DNA of 6,157 nt from Clostridiales bacterium (GTDB lineage: Bacteria; Bacillota; Clostridia; Christensenellales; Aristaeellaceae): the NCBI GenBank assembly GCA_012522875.1, contig JAAYJP010000200.1, positions 1-6,157 of the forward strand, written 5' to 3'. The notes under the pieces were generated by a model that saw only the letters and a list, made by a program, of their open reading frames with translations, was not told the DNA's origin and did not search any database. Shown here one piece after another: positions 1 to 5,056 of this stretch (positions are counted from its first letter, which is position 1; each line of letters starts with the position of its first letter). A program made the translations under genes and the position numbers.

Positions 1-48
1 AAAACAACGCAACCTGCAACCGGCCAAATATACCGGATGCAGGTTGTG
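1..48 (-). terminator. Stem-loop terminator downstream of the aldo/keto reductase
   Basis: Positions 10-18 (CAACCTGCA) pair perfectly with 38-46 (TGCAGGTTG). The stem continues past one A/A mismatch as CCGG (20-23) with CCGG (33-36), around a 9-nt loop. Read on the minus strand, the hairpin lies about 30 nt beyond the aldo/keto reductase stop and is followed by the T-rich tail CGTTGTTTT (9 to 1). The tail is not a pure T run, so termination may be partial. It probably ends the reductase transcript. Whatever lies left of the window could also use it, but there is no T run on the + side. Confidence 0.7.
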
Positions 49-76
49 CCGGATAATTGGGATGGTGCCGGGGGGC

Positions 77-1066
77 TCAGACTGCCGCGGCCTCGTCAAT
101 GGCCTTAAGCTCCCGCTCGTCAAAGGGCGGGGCTTCCTGCGCTTTCACGCAGTCCCTGATCTGGCTCAGTTTGCTGGCGCCGATAATCACGGAAGCTGTG
201 ACCGGATCCCTGTGCAGCCAGGAGATGGCCATCTGGGCCAGGGTCTGGCCCCGGGCCTGGGCGATCTGGTTGAGCCGGGTGATCTTGTCCAGGGTCGCCT
301 GGTCGATCTGTTCCGGGTTCAGGAACACGCTCTTGCCGGCAGCCCGTGAGTCGGCGGGAATGCCGCCCAGGTAGCGGTTGGTCAGCAGGCCTTGCGCCAG
401 GGGGGAGAAGGGGATGGCGCCCACGCCCTTTTCGGCCAGCACCTCATAGAGGCCCCCTTCCGGCCGGCGGTCCAGGATGTTGTAGCGGGGCTGATGGATA
501 AGGCAGTGGATGCCCATGCCTTTGAGCATATCAATCGCCTGGGCGGCGCGCTCCGGCCCGTAGTTGGAGATGCCCACATACAGGGCTTTTCCCTGGCGCA
601 CAGCCTGTTCAAGGGCGCCCATGGTCTCCTCCAGCGGCGTATCGGGATCCGGGCGGTGGGCGTAGAAAATGTCCACATATTCGAGGCCCATGCGCTTGAG
701 GCTCTGGTCCAGGCTGGCCAGCATCTGCTTGCGGCTGCCCCATTCCCCGTAGGGGCCCTCCCACATGAGATAGCCGGACTTGGTGGAGATGATCAGTTCA
801 TCCCGCCAGGCAGCCAGATCCTCCTTCAGGATCCGGCCAAAGGTGGTTTCCGCGCTCCCGGGAACAGGGCCGTAGTTGTTGGCCAGGTCGAAGTGGGTAA
901 TCCCCATGTCAAAAGCGCCCAGCACCATCTCCCGGGCAGTATCGTGGGGGAACTGGCTGCCGAAGTTGTGCCAAAGCCCCAGGGATACATAGGGGAGTTT
1001 GAGGCCGCTTCTGCCCACGCGTTTGTAGCCCATGGTGTCATATCTGCGCTTGTCTGCCATATACAT
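77..1066 (-). CDS. gpr: Aldo/keto reductase, YghZ (L-glyceraldehyde 3-phosphate reductase) type
   Basis: A 329-aa cytosolic NADPH-dependent carbonyl reductase. YghZ/AKR14 enzymes reduce L-glyceraldehyde 3-phosphate and methylglyoxal, so detoxification of reactive carbonyls is the likely role. The whole TIM barrel is present. The catalytic tetrad is visible as Asp60 and Tyr65 (HFDLANNYGP), Lys96 (IISTKSGY) and His137 (DIFYAHRPD). The N-terminal RRYDTMGYKRVGRSGLKLP and SLGLWHNFG are hallmarks of the YghZ subgroup, as is SLDQSLKRMGLEYVDIFY. C-terminal cofactor-binding motifs are FSPLAQGLLT (220-229) and VIIGASKLSQ (293-302). E. coli YghZ is about 346 aa, so the length is normal. The start at 1066 is chosen because GGAGG at 1078-1082 sits about 10 nt upstream; ATG codons at 1060 and 1084 are in frame but worse placed. 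It is divergent from xth across a shared promoter/operator. Family assignment is firm; the physiological substrate is inferred. Confidence 0.95.
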   Translation of the reverse strand: MYMADKRRYDTMGYKRVGRSGLKLPYVSLGLWHNFGSQFPHDTAREMVLGAFDMGITHFDLANNYGPVPGSAETTFGRILKEDLAAWRDELIISTKSGYLMWEGPYGEWGSRKQMLASLDQSLKRMGLEYVDIFYAHRPDPDTPLEETMGALEQAVRQGKALYVGISNYGPERAAQAIDMLKGMGIHCLIHQPRYNILDRRPEGGLYEVLAEKGVGAIPFSPLAQGLLTNRYLGGIPADSRAAGKSVFLNPEQIDQATLDKITRLNQIAQARGQTLAQMAISWLHRDPVTASVIIGASKLSQIRDCVKAQEAPPFDERELKAIDEAAAV

Positions 1067-1103
1067 TGAAAAATCGCCTCCCATATCGCGGATAACCGCA
1101 TAA

Positions 1104-1142
1104 TGGTTCAAGTATACCCGTATTTCGGGTATACTTGTAGGA
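1104..1142. promoter_or_regulatory. Overlapping divergent promoters of the reductase and xth
   Basis: On the + strand TATACT (1130-1135) is a good -10, 17 bp from a weak -35 TTCAAG (1107-1112). It predicts a transcript starting near 1142, about 32 nt before xth. On the minus strand the mirror-image TATACT (complement of 1111-1116) lies 17 bp from a very weak -35 TACAAG (complement of 1134-1139). It predicts a start near 1104, 38 nt before the reductase. The two promoters occupy the same DNA face to face, so polymerase could use only one at a time. Poor -35 boxes suggest dependence on an activator or modest basal expression. Predicted from sequence only. Confidence 0.55.
1109..1137. repeat. 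Perfect 12-bp inverted repeat, candidate operator
   Basis: CAAGTATACCCG (1109-1120) and CGGGTATACTTG (1126-1137) are exact reverse complements separated by the 5-nt spacer TATTT. The symmetry covers both predicted -10 hexamers, as expected for a dimer- or tetramer-binding repressor that controls both divergent genes. Each arm also contains the self-complementary GTATAC. Outward TACCC/GGGTA symmetry is reminiscent of CsoR/CstR-family sites, but no regulator gene is in the window and the class cannot be named. As RNA it could form a hairpin, but no T run follows, so it is not a terminator. Confidence 0.65.
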
Positions 1143-1174
1143 AATAAGCTGTGCCAGGCACAAAAGGAGCAAAC

Positions 1175-1927
1175 ATGAAACTGGTTTCCTGGAATGTGAA
1201 CGGATTCAGGGCAGTCCTTACCAAGGGGTTTGACGAGGTATTCATCGCCCAGGACGCGGACATCTTCTGCCTGCAGGAGACCAAGATGAAAGAAGGCCAG
1301 GCGGTTTATGATCCGCCCGGTTACCAGGCTTATTGGCATTCGGCGCATAAGCCCGGCTATTCCGGCACGGCTGTTTTTACCCGCATAGCGCCCAGGAAGG
1401 TGGAATTTGGCCTGTTGGGGGGGCACCTGGACGAGGGCCGTGTGATGACGCTGGACTTTGACGGCTTTTTTTTGGTGAATGCCTATGTACCCAATGCCCA
1501 GCCGGAACTGAAGCGCCTCCCCTACCGCATGGAATTTGAAGATGCCATGCGCGGGCACCTGACGGCGCTTGCCGCCGGAAAACCCGTTATTTACTGCGGC
1601 GACCTGAATGTGGCCCACCAGGAGATTGACCTGCGCCATCCCGCCGCCAACCGTTTCAACCCCGGATTTTCGGACCAGGAGCGCGCCAAGATGACGGAGC
1701 TCCTGGCCGCAGGTTTTACTGACACCTTCCGGTATCTCTACCCTGACCGCAAGGATGCCTACAGCTGGTGGAGCTACCGAAGCAATGCCAGGGCTTCCAA
1801 CGCCGGGTGGCGGATCGACTACTTTGTGGTGTCGGAGGGCCTGGCAGGCAACATCCGGGATGCCACTATCCAGAGCCAGGTATACGGATCCGACCACTGC
1901 CCGGTGGTGCTTGACATCTCGCTGTAA
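1175..1927 (+). CDS. xth: Exodeoxyribonuclease III (AP endonuclease, ExoA/Xth family)
   Basis: A 250-aa Mg2+-dependent base-excision-repair nuclease. The family cleaves DNA 5' to abasic sites and has 3'-5' exonuclease and 3'-phosphatase activities. The endonuclease/exonuclease/phosphatase fold is complete. Catalytic residues visible are Asn7 (WNVNG), Glu35 (CLQETK), Tyr104 (YVPNAQ), Asp143 and Asn145 (CGDLNVAH), Asp215 (GWRIDYF) and the Asp240-His241 pair (GSDHCPVVLD). The SWWSYR and ARASNAGWRIDY stretches are typical of the ExoA branch. Length matches the usual 250-270 aa. Start 1175 is supported by AAGGAG (1164-1169) 5 nt upstream; an in-frame GTG at 1151 lacks a site. It is transcribed from the promoter shared with the divergent reductase. 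No terminator follows, so some readthrough into the bL25 gene is possible. Confidence 0.97.
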   Translation: MKLVSWNVNGFRAVLTKGFDEVFIAQDADIFCLQETKMKEGQAVYDPPGYQAYWHSAHKPGYSGTAVFTRIAPRKVEFGLLGGHLDEGRVMTLDFDGFFLVNAYVPNAQPELKRLPYRMEFEDAMRGHLTALAAGKPVIYCGDLNVAHQEIDLRHPAANRFNPGFSDQERAKMTELLAAGFTDTFRYLYPDRKDAYSWWSYRSNARASNAGWRIDYFVVSEGLAGNIRDATIQSQVYGSDHCPVVLDISL

Positions 1928-1936
1928 GTGTGGTTT

Positions 1937-1965
1937 TTGCATCAAGGTGCGGAATGTGTTATGGT
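1937..1965 (+). promoter_or_regulatory. Promoter of the bL25/CTC gene
   Basis: TTGCAT (1937-1942) lies 17 bp from TATGGT (1960-1965). The -10 is preceded by TGT, giving an extended -10 element that can compensate for the weak -35. The transcript would begin near 1972 and carry a leader of about 80 nt. That leader contains a short GGGC-TGT-GCCC hairpin (2012-2022) and an A/T-rich tract before the ribosome binding site GAGGTG (2040-2045). No sigma-B-type promoter, which drives ctc in Bacillus subtilis, was recognised. Confidence 0.5.
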
Positions 1966-2051
1966 AAGGGGCAGTTCCAGAACACCACGGGAACAACCGG
2001 GGCGTGGCGGTGGGCTGTGCCCGATAAAAAATAATTTTCGAGGTGAACAAT

Positions 2052-2690
2052 ATGGCAAAAACGGCTGATTCATTGCGGATAAAGATTGAAAAGCGGGAGC
2101 CCATGGGCAAGAGCGGGCTGAAGAACCTGCGCAAAGAGGGGTATCTGCCGGCTTCCATGTCTTCCCGGGGAGAAGAATCCCTGTCCTTTTCCATCAAACA
2201 GGATGAGCTGAATCGCTCCCTTTCCAAAAACGGCAGGATGGCGGTGTTCAAATTAGCGCTTGGCCGCAAGATCCATACCGCCATGCTCAGGGAAGTGCAG
2301 TACGCTCCCGTCACCCGTGAGTGCCTGCACGTCACCTTCCAGCGTATCCACCTGGATGAAGTGACCAGGGCCGACGTGGCCATTCGCCCGCTGGGCCGGG
2401 AGGACATCACCCGCCGGCAGCTGGAGTTCCTCCAGCACCTGGATACCCTGCCGGTGTCAGGGCTGCCCGGTGACATCCCCAATCACATTGAGCTGGATGT
2501 CTCCAACATGGAGGCTGGAGACAGCCTGACGGTCGGCAACGCCGTCCTTCCCAAAGGCATCACCACCGACCTGGAACCCGACCGGGTGATTTTCACCGTC
2601 AGCTACCCCCGCACCCAGGAAGAGCCGGCCGAGGCGGCGGAAGAGGTGCCTGAAGCTGCGGCGGCTGAGGAGCCCGAAGCGGCGGAATAA
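2052..2690 (+). CDS. rplY: Ribosomal protein bL25, CTC (two-domain general stress) form
   Basis: A 212-aa protein matching the TL5/CTC form of bL25, which binds 5S rRNA in the central protuberance of the 50S subunit. The N-terminal 5S-binding barrel spans about residues 4-97 (KREPMGKSGLKNLRKEGYLPA and the FQRIHLDEV end). The C-terminal beta domain spans about 100-186 and includes HIELDVSNMEAGDSL and LPKGI. Residues about 187-212 form a low-complexity acidic tail of Glu, Ala and Pro, common in this form. Where many homologues read PAVLYGKG this protein reads PASMSSRG (33-40), a change in the RNA-binding face. The start at 2052 is fixed by GAGGTG 6 nt upstream; the GTG at 2043 overlaps that site. 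It is a single gene between its own promoter and a terminator. Family call is firm; ribosomal occupancy of this variant is inferred. Confidence 0.9.
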   Translation: MAKTADSLRIKIEKREPMGKSGLKNLRKEGYLPASMSSRGEESLSFSIKQDELNRSLSKNGRMAVFKLALGRKIHTAMLREVQYAPVTRECLHVTFQRIHLDEVTRADVAIRPLGREDITRRQLEFLQHLDTLPVSGLPGDIPNHIELDVSNMEAGDSLTVGNAVLPKGITTDLEPDRVIFTVSYPRTQEEPAEAAEEVPEAAAAEEPEAAE

Positions 2691-2704
2691 TCAAGATCTA
2701 ACAC

Positions 2705-2736
2705 AAAAACCACCGGATCAGCGCCCGGTGGTTTTT
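2705..2736. terminator. Bidirectional intrinsic terminator between bL25 and the solute-binding protein gene
   Basis: CCACCGG (2710-2716) pairs with CCGGTGG (2725-2731) around an 8-nt loop. The stem is flanked by AAAAA (2705-2709) and TTTTT (2732-2736), so both strands read as a GC-rich hairpin followed by a T run. It sits 14 nt after the bL25 stop and 15 nt beyond the stop of the convergent gene, and should terminate both. Confidence 0.9.
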
Positions 2737-2751
2737 AGGTGTCCAGCAGCT

Positions 2752-3543
2752 TTACTTGTTCATCTCGTTATTCAGCGCTACGGCCTCATCCACCCACTCA
2801 TAGAACAGGCCTTCTTCAACCACTGTCGCAATGACTCCGTTGATGGCCTCCAGAAGTTCCGGCTCGCCCTTGGGAACTGCCGCTGCGATGCCGGAGGATA
2901 CATAGTCAAACTTGCCTTCGCAAATCACCAGTTCAGGGTAGTTGGCCACATATTGGTCGGCCACGACCGAGGCCAGCGCCAGGCCCTGGACCTTCTGGGT
3001 GAGCAGGTTCATAATTCCGTCAGGAATCAGGGTAATCAACTCCAGCTCGCTGTCTGGCAGCTGCTCAGTCACCAGGGTCTGTTGCAGGGTGCCGTTCTGG
3101 GCGGCCACCTTCTTGCCGGCAAAATCGGCCAGGGTTTTGAGGGTGTCCGCATCGTCCTTGTGGATGAGGATCACCTGGTTGGTTTCGTTATAGTAGATGT
3201 CGGTGAAATCCATGCTGGACAGGCGTTCCGGCGTGGGGTCCATGCCGGCGATGCCCAGGTCCACCTTGCCGGCAGCCACCGCGGCCAGCACCGCCTCAAA
3301 GCTGAAGGATTCAATCATCAGCTCCACCCCGAGCTGGTCGGCGATATATTGGGCGAAGTCCATGTCAGCGCCCACAGGGTTGCCGTCAGGTCCGGGGAAC
3401 TCATAGGGGGCATAGTCCGGGGAGGTGCCCACCACCAGTTTGCCCGCCGCCTTGATGGCGTCCAGTCGGCCCGCCGCCAGGGATAAAGAGGTCAGGGAAA
3501 GGATCATGAGGGCGGCCAGCAGGCCCGCGAGCAGTTTCTTCAT
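2752..3543 (-). CDS. Extracellular amino-acid-type solute-binding protein (family 3)
   Basis: A 263-aa exported binding protein of ABC amino-acid importers. Residues 1-24 are a signal peptide: MKK, a hydrophobic core, then SLSLAA before Gly25, a signal peptidase I-like site. There is no lipobox cysteine. The mature fold shows the first lobe (KLVVGTSPDYAPYEF, 35-49; GADMDFAQYIADQLGV) and the signature GMDPTPERLSSMDFTDIYY (100-118), with Arg107 expected to hold the substrate carboxylate. The second lobe includes GKKVAAQNGTLQ (143-154) and a C-terminal SSGIAAAVPKGEPELLEAIN. The usual acidic residue that contacts the substrate amino group appears to be Ser192. Length is normal. The start is preceded by a near-perfect AAGGAGGA (complement of 3551-3558). 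No permease or ATPase gene adjoins it. The ligand is unknown; a polar or basic amino acid is only a guess. Confidence 0.93.
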   Translation of the reverse strand: MKKLLAGLLAALMILSLTSLSLAAGRLDAIKAAGKLVVGTSPDYAPYEFPGPDGNPVGADMDFAQYIADQLGVELMIESFSFEAVLAAVAAGKVDLGIAGMDPTPERLSSMDFTDIYYNETNQVILIHKDDADTLKTLADFAGKKVAAQNGTLQQTLVTEQLPDSELELITLIPDGIMNLLTQKVQGLALASVVADQYVANYPELVICEGKFDYVSSGIAAAVPKGEPELLEAINGVIATVVEEGLFYEWVDEAVALNNEMNK

Positions 3544-3572
3544 GGGGTCATCCTCCTTGATGTGATGGGAGC

Positions 3573-3626
3573 AGTGTACACCCCTTGGAAGTGCATGTCA
3601 ATACATTCAAGGCGCAAAATTATAAA
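3573..3626 (-). promoter_or_regulatory. Strong promoter of the solute-binding protein, with possible UP element
   Basis: On the minus strand a consensus -35 TTGACA (complement of 3596-3601) lies 17 bp from TACACT (complement of 3573-3578). Transcription would start near 3566, leaving a leader of about 23 nt that is mostly ribosome binding site. Upstream, at the place of an alpha-CTD-binding UP element, is an A/T tract with the inverted repeat AAAATT-ATAAA-AATTTT (3616-3632). This predicts high expression, as expected for a binding protein. Confidence 0.7.
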
Positions 3627-3812
3627 AATTTTCAACGAAGAGATTTGTCTAAATTGGCATTAGTAATTGAAATAAAAGAGTTTACAGGAAAACAAGAAAC
3701 ATTATTTAAACAAAAACAAACGCATAATATACACATGCTGCCGATGAAAGGGATTCGAAGTGTGCAGGCGAGGTCTGTAATCATAAAAATGCGGCTATTT
3801 TGCATAAATGGC

Positions 3813-3841
3813 TGTACATAGCGGAACAAATCTGCTATGAT
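3813..3841 (+). promoter_or_regulatory. Promoter of the aminotransferase-dehydrogenase operon
   Basis: TGTACA (3813-3818) lies 17 bp from TATGAT (3836-3841). The -10 is preceded by TGC, giving an extended -10 element. A transcript would begin near 3848. Just after that point lies a small palindrome, TGCAT-AATA-ATGCA (3853-3866), a possible repressor site. The ribosome binding site AAAGGA (3873-3878) precedes the ATG at 3884. Confidence 0.6.
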
Positions 3842-3852
3842 TGCCGTGCGAG

Positions 3853-3866
3853 TGCATAATAATGCA
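3853..3866. repeat. Small palindrome at the aminotransferase transcript start
   Basis: TGCAT (3853-3857) and ATGCA (3862-3866) are exact inverted 5-bp arms around AATA. The site falls 5-18 nt after the predicted transcription start, a classic place for a repressor to act. Related TGCATAA sequences occur at 3801-3807. Five-bp arms in AT-rich DNA can arise by chance, so this is a candidate only. Confidence 0.3.
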
Positions 3867-3883
3867 AAGCGGAAAGGATACCC

Positions 3884-5056
3884 ATGCCCCAGATCAGCCT
3901 GCGCGCCGGCCAGTTTACCGAGTCTGTCATCAGGCGGATGACCCGTGTCAGTGACAGTGTCGGCGCCATCAACCTGTCCCAGGGATTCCCGGATTTTGAC
4001 CCGCCCAAAGCCCTGCTGGAGGCGCTGGCGATGGTTTCCTTCAGCGGCCCACACCAGTATGAGATCACCTACGGCGCAGCCGGTTTCAGGTGCGCGCTGG
4101 CGGAAAAGCAGGGGGCAGCCATTGGCCTGGAGATCGACCCGGAAACCCAGATCCTGGTCACCTGCGGGGCCACCGAGGCCATGGTTTGCGCCATGCTGGC
4201 AGTTATCAACCCGGGAGACAAGGTGGCGGTCTTTTCCCCCTTTTACGAGAATTACTGGGCCGACGCCATCATTGCGGGGGCAGAAGCGGTGTTTGTGCCC
4301 CTTCACGCGCCCGATTGGCAGGTGGACTGGGAGGCGCTGGAAGCGGCATTCACCGCGGGTGCCAAGGCGCTGGTGGTATGCAATCCCTCAAACCCCACCG
4401 GGAAGGTGTTCACCCGGCAGGAACTCATGCGCATTGGGCACATGGCAAAGGAGCACAACGCCTGGGTGATCACGGATGAGGTGTATGAGCACATCGTCTA
4501 TGCGCCCTATACCCACACACGCCTGTCCGCCCTGCCTGGGATGTGGGGACACTGCCTGACCGTGTCTTCCCTGTCCAAGACCTACTCCATCACAGGCTGG
4601 CGCCTGGGCTATCTGATCGGGCCGGAGGAGGCCTTGGATGCCGCGCGCAAAGTACATGACTTTCTCACCGTGGGGGCGGCGGCCCCGCTTCAGGCAGCAG
4701 CGCTGCCGGGGCTTCGGGCCGGGCCCGACTACTATGAGGGATTAAGGGCCCTGTACGCCGCCAAGCGGGAACAGTTCCTTTCTGGCCTTGATGGCATCGG
4801 CCTTGAGCATACCGTGCCCCAGGGCAGTTATTTTGTTCTGGCGGATATGAGCCGGTTTATGGACAAACCCCCGTTCAGGGGGCTTGATGACCTGGCATTC
4901 TGCGAGCGCCTCACCCGGCACATCGGCGTGGCTGCGGTGCCCGGCTCCAGCTTTTATCCCGATGCGGAAAAAACCGGGCTCATACGCCTCCATTTCGCCA
5001 GGAGTGAAGAAAGCCTGAAGGAGGCCATCAGCAGGCTGGGAAGGCTCAGTGAATGA
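3884..5056 (+). CDS. PLP-dependent aminotransferase class I/II (YbdL / kynurenine aminotransferase-like)
   Basis: A 390-aa cytosolic fold-type I aminotransferase that moves an amino group from an amino acid to a 2-oxo acid. Family landmarks are all present: INLSQGFPDFDPP (29-41), the phosphate-binding GATEAM (95-100), Asn170 in NPSNPTGK, Asp198 and Tyr201 in ITDEVYEHI, and the Schiff-base Lys232 in SSLSKTYSITGWRLGY. Arg240 contacts the PLP phosphate, and Arg368 in LIRLHFAR holds the substrate carboxylate. The SQGFPDF, DEVYEH and KVHDFLT segments place it in the subgroup that includes E. coli YbdL (methionine aminotransferase) and kynurenine aminotransferases, rather than the aspartate-specific AspC branch. 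Length matches YbdL (386 aa). The start has AAAGGA just upstream. Its stop overlaps the start of the next gene by 4 nt, indicating translational coupling. Substrate is not determinable here; methionine or an aromatic amino acid is the best guess. Confidence 0.93.
   Translation: MPQISLRAGQFTESVIRRMTRVSDSVGAINLSQGFPDFDPPKALLEALAMVSFSGPHQYEITYGAAGFRCALAEKQGAAIGLEIDPETQILVTCGATEAMVCAMLAVINPGDKVAVFSPFYENYWADAIIAGAEAVFVPLHAPDWQVDWEALEAAFTAGAKALVVCNPSNPTGKVFTRQELMRIGHMAKEHNAWVITDEVYEHIVYAPYTHTRLSALPGMWGHCLTVSSLSKTYSITGWRLGYLIGPEEALDAARKVHDFLTVGAAAPLQAAALPGLRAGPDYYEGLRALYAAKREQFLSGLDGIGLEHTVPQGSYFVLADMSRFMDKPPFRGLDDLAFCERLTRHIGVAAVPGSSFYPDAEKTGLIRLHFARSEESLKEAISRLGRLSE

Larger units (their letters stand above)
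3544..3883. other. Divergent intergenic region with an AT-rich stretch
   Basis: This 340-bp gap holds the two divergent promoters and no convincing gene. By hand count 3601-3840 is 79/240 G+C, about 33%, and 3661-3720 is only 20%, whereas flanking genes are GC-rich. The part from 3650 to 3720 is rich in A on the + strand (runs such as AAACAAAAACAAA). Roughly 3640-3810 is unexplained by the promoters. I found no riboswitch, T-box or small RNA with a clear terminator here. The short open frames have no ribosome binding site. Confidence 0.75.

Noticed and set aside
392..1069. A 225-codon + strand frame opposite the reductase
   Set aside because: It is an antisense shadow of the complete aldo/keto reductase, with no ribosome binding site and no recognisable motifs.
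2012..2022. GGGC-TGT-GCCC hairpin in the bL25 leader, considered as an xth terminator or attenuator
   Set aside because: The stem is only 4 bp and is followed by an A-rich rather than T-rich stretch on the + strand, so it cannot be an intrinsic terminator. No known leader fold was recognised.
77..2482. An 801-codon open frame on the minus strand spanning the reductase, the xth antisense and much of bL25
   Set aside because: Only the part up to 1066 matches a protein family and has a ribosome binding site. The rest is antisense to two genes with intact catalytic or family motifs and is open because of GC-rich codon use.
3583..3612. CCTTG...CAAGG imperfect inverted arms around the -35 of the binding protein gene
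   Set aside because: Only 5 bp match on each side with 20 nt between them, so it is expected by chance and not listed as an operator.
3585..3821. A 78-codon + strand frame in the AT-rich intergenic block
   Set aside because: It would start at TTG inside the divergent promoter spacer, has no Shine-Dalgarno sequence, and its product resembles no family I know.
3842..3883. Riboswitch or T-box leader ahead of the aminotransferase
   Set aside because: The predicted leader is only about 36 nt, too short for an S-box or T-box, and it has no terminator hairpin.
3632..4306. A 224-codon minus-strand frame over the intergenic region and the aminotransferase start
   Set aside because: It lies antisense to the aminotransferase and crosses its promoter, and it shows no motif or start signal.
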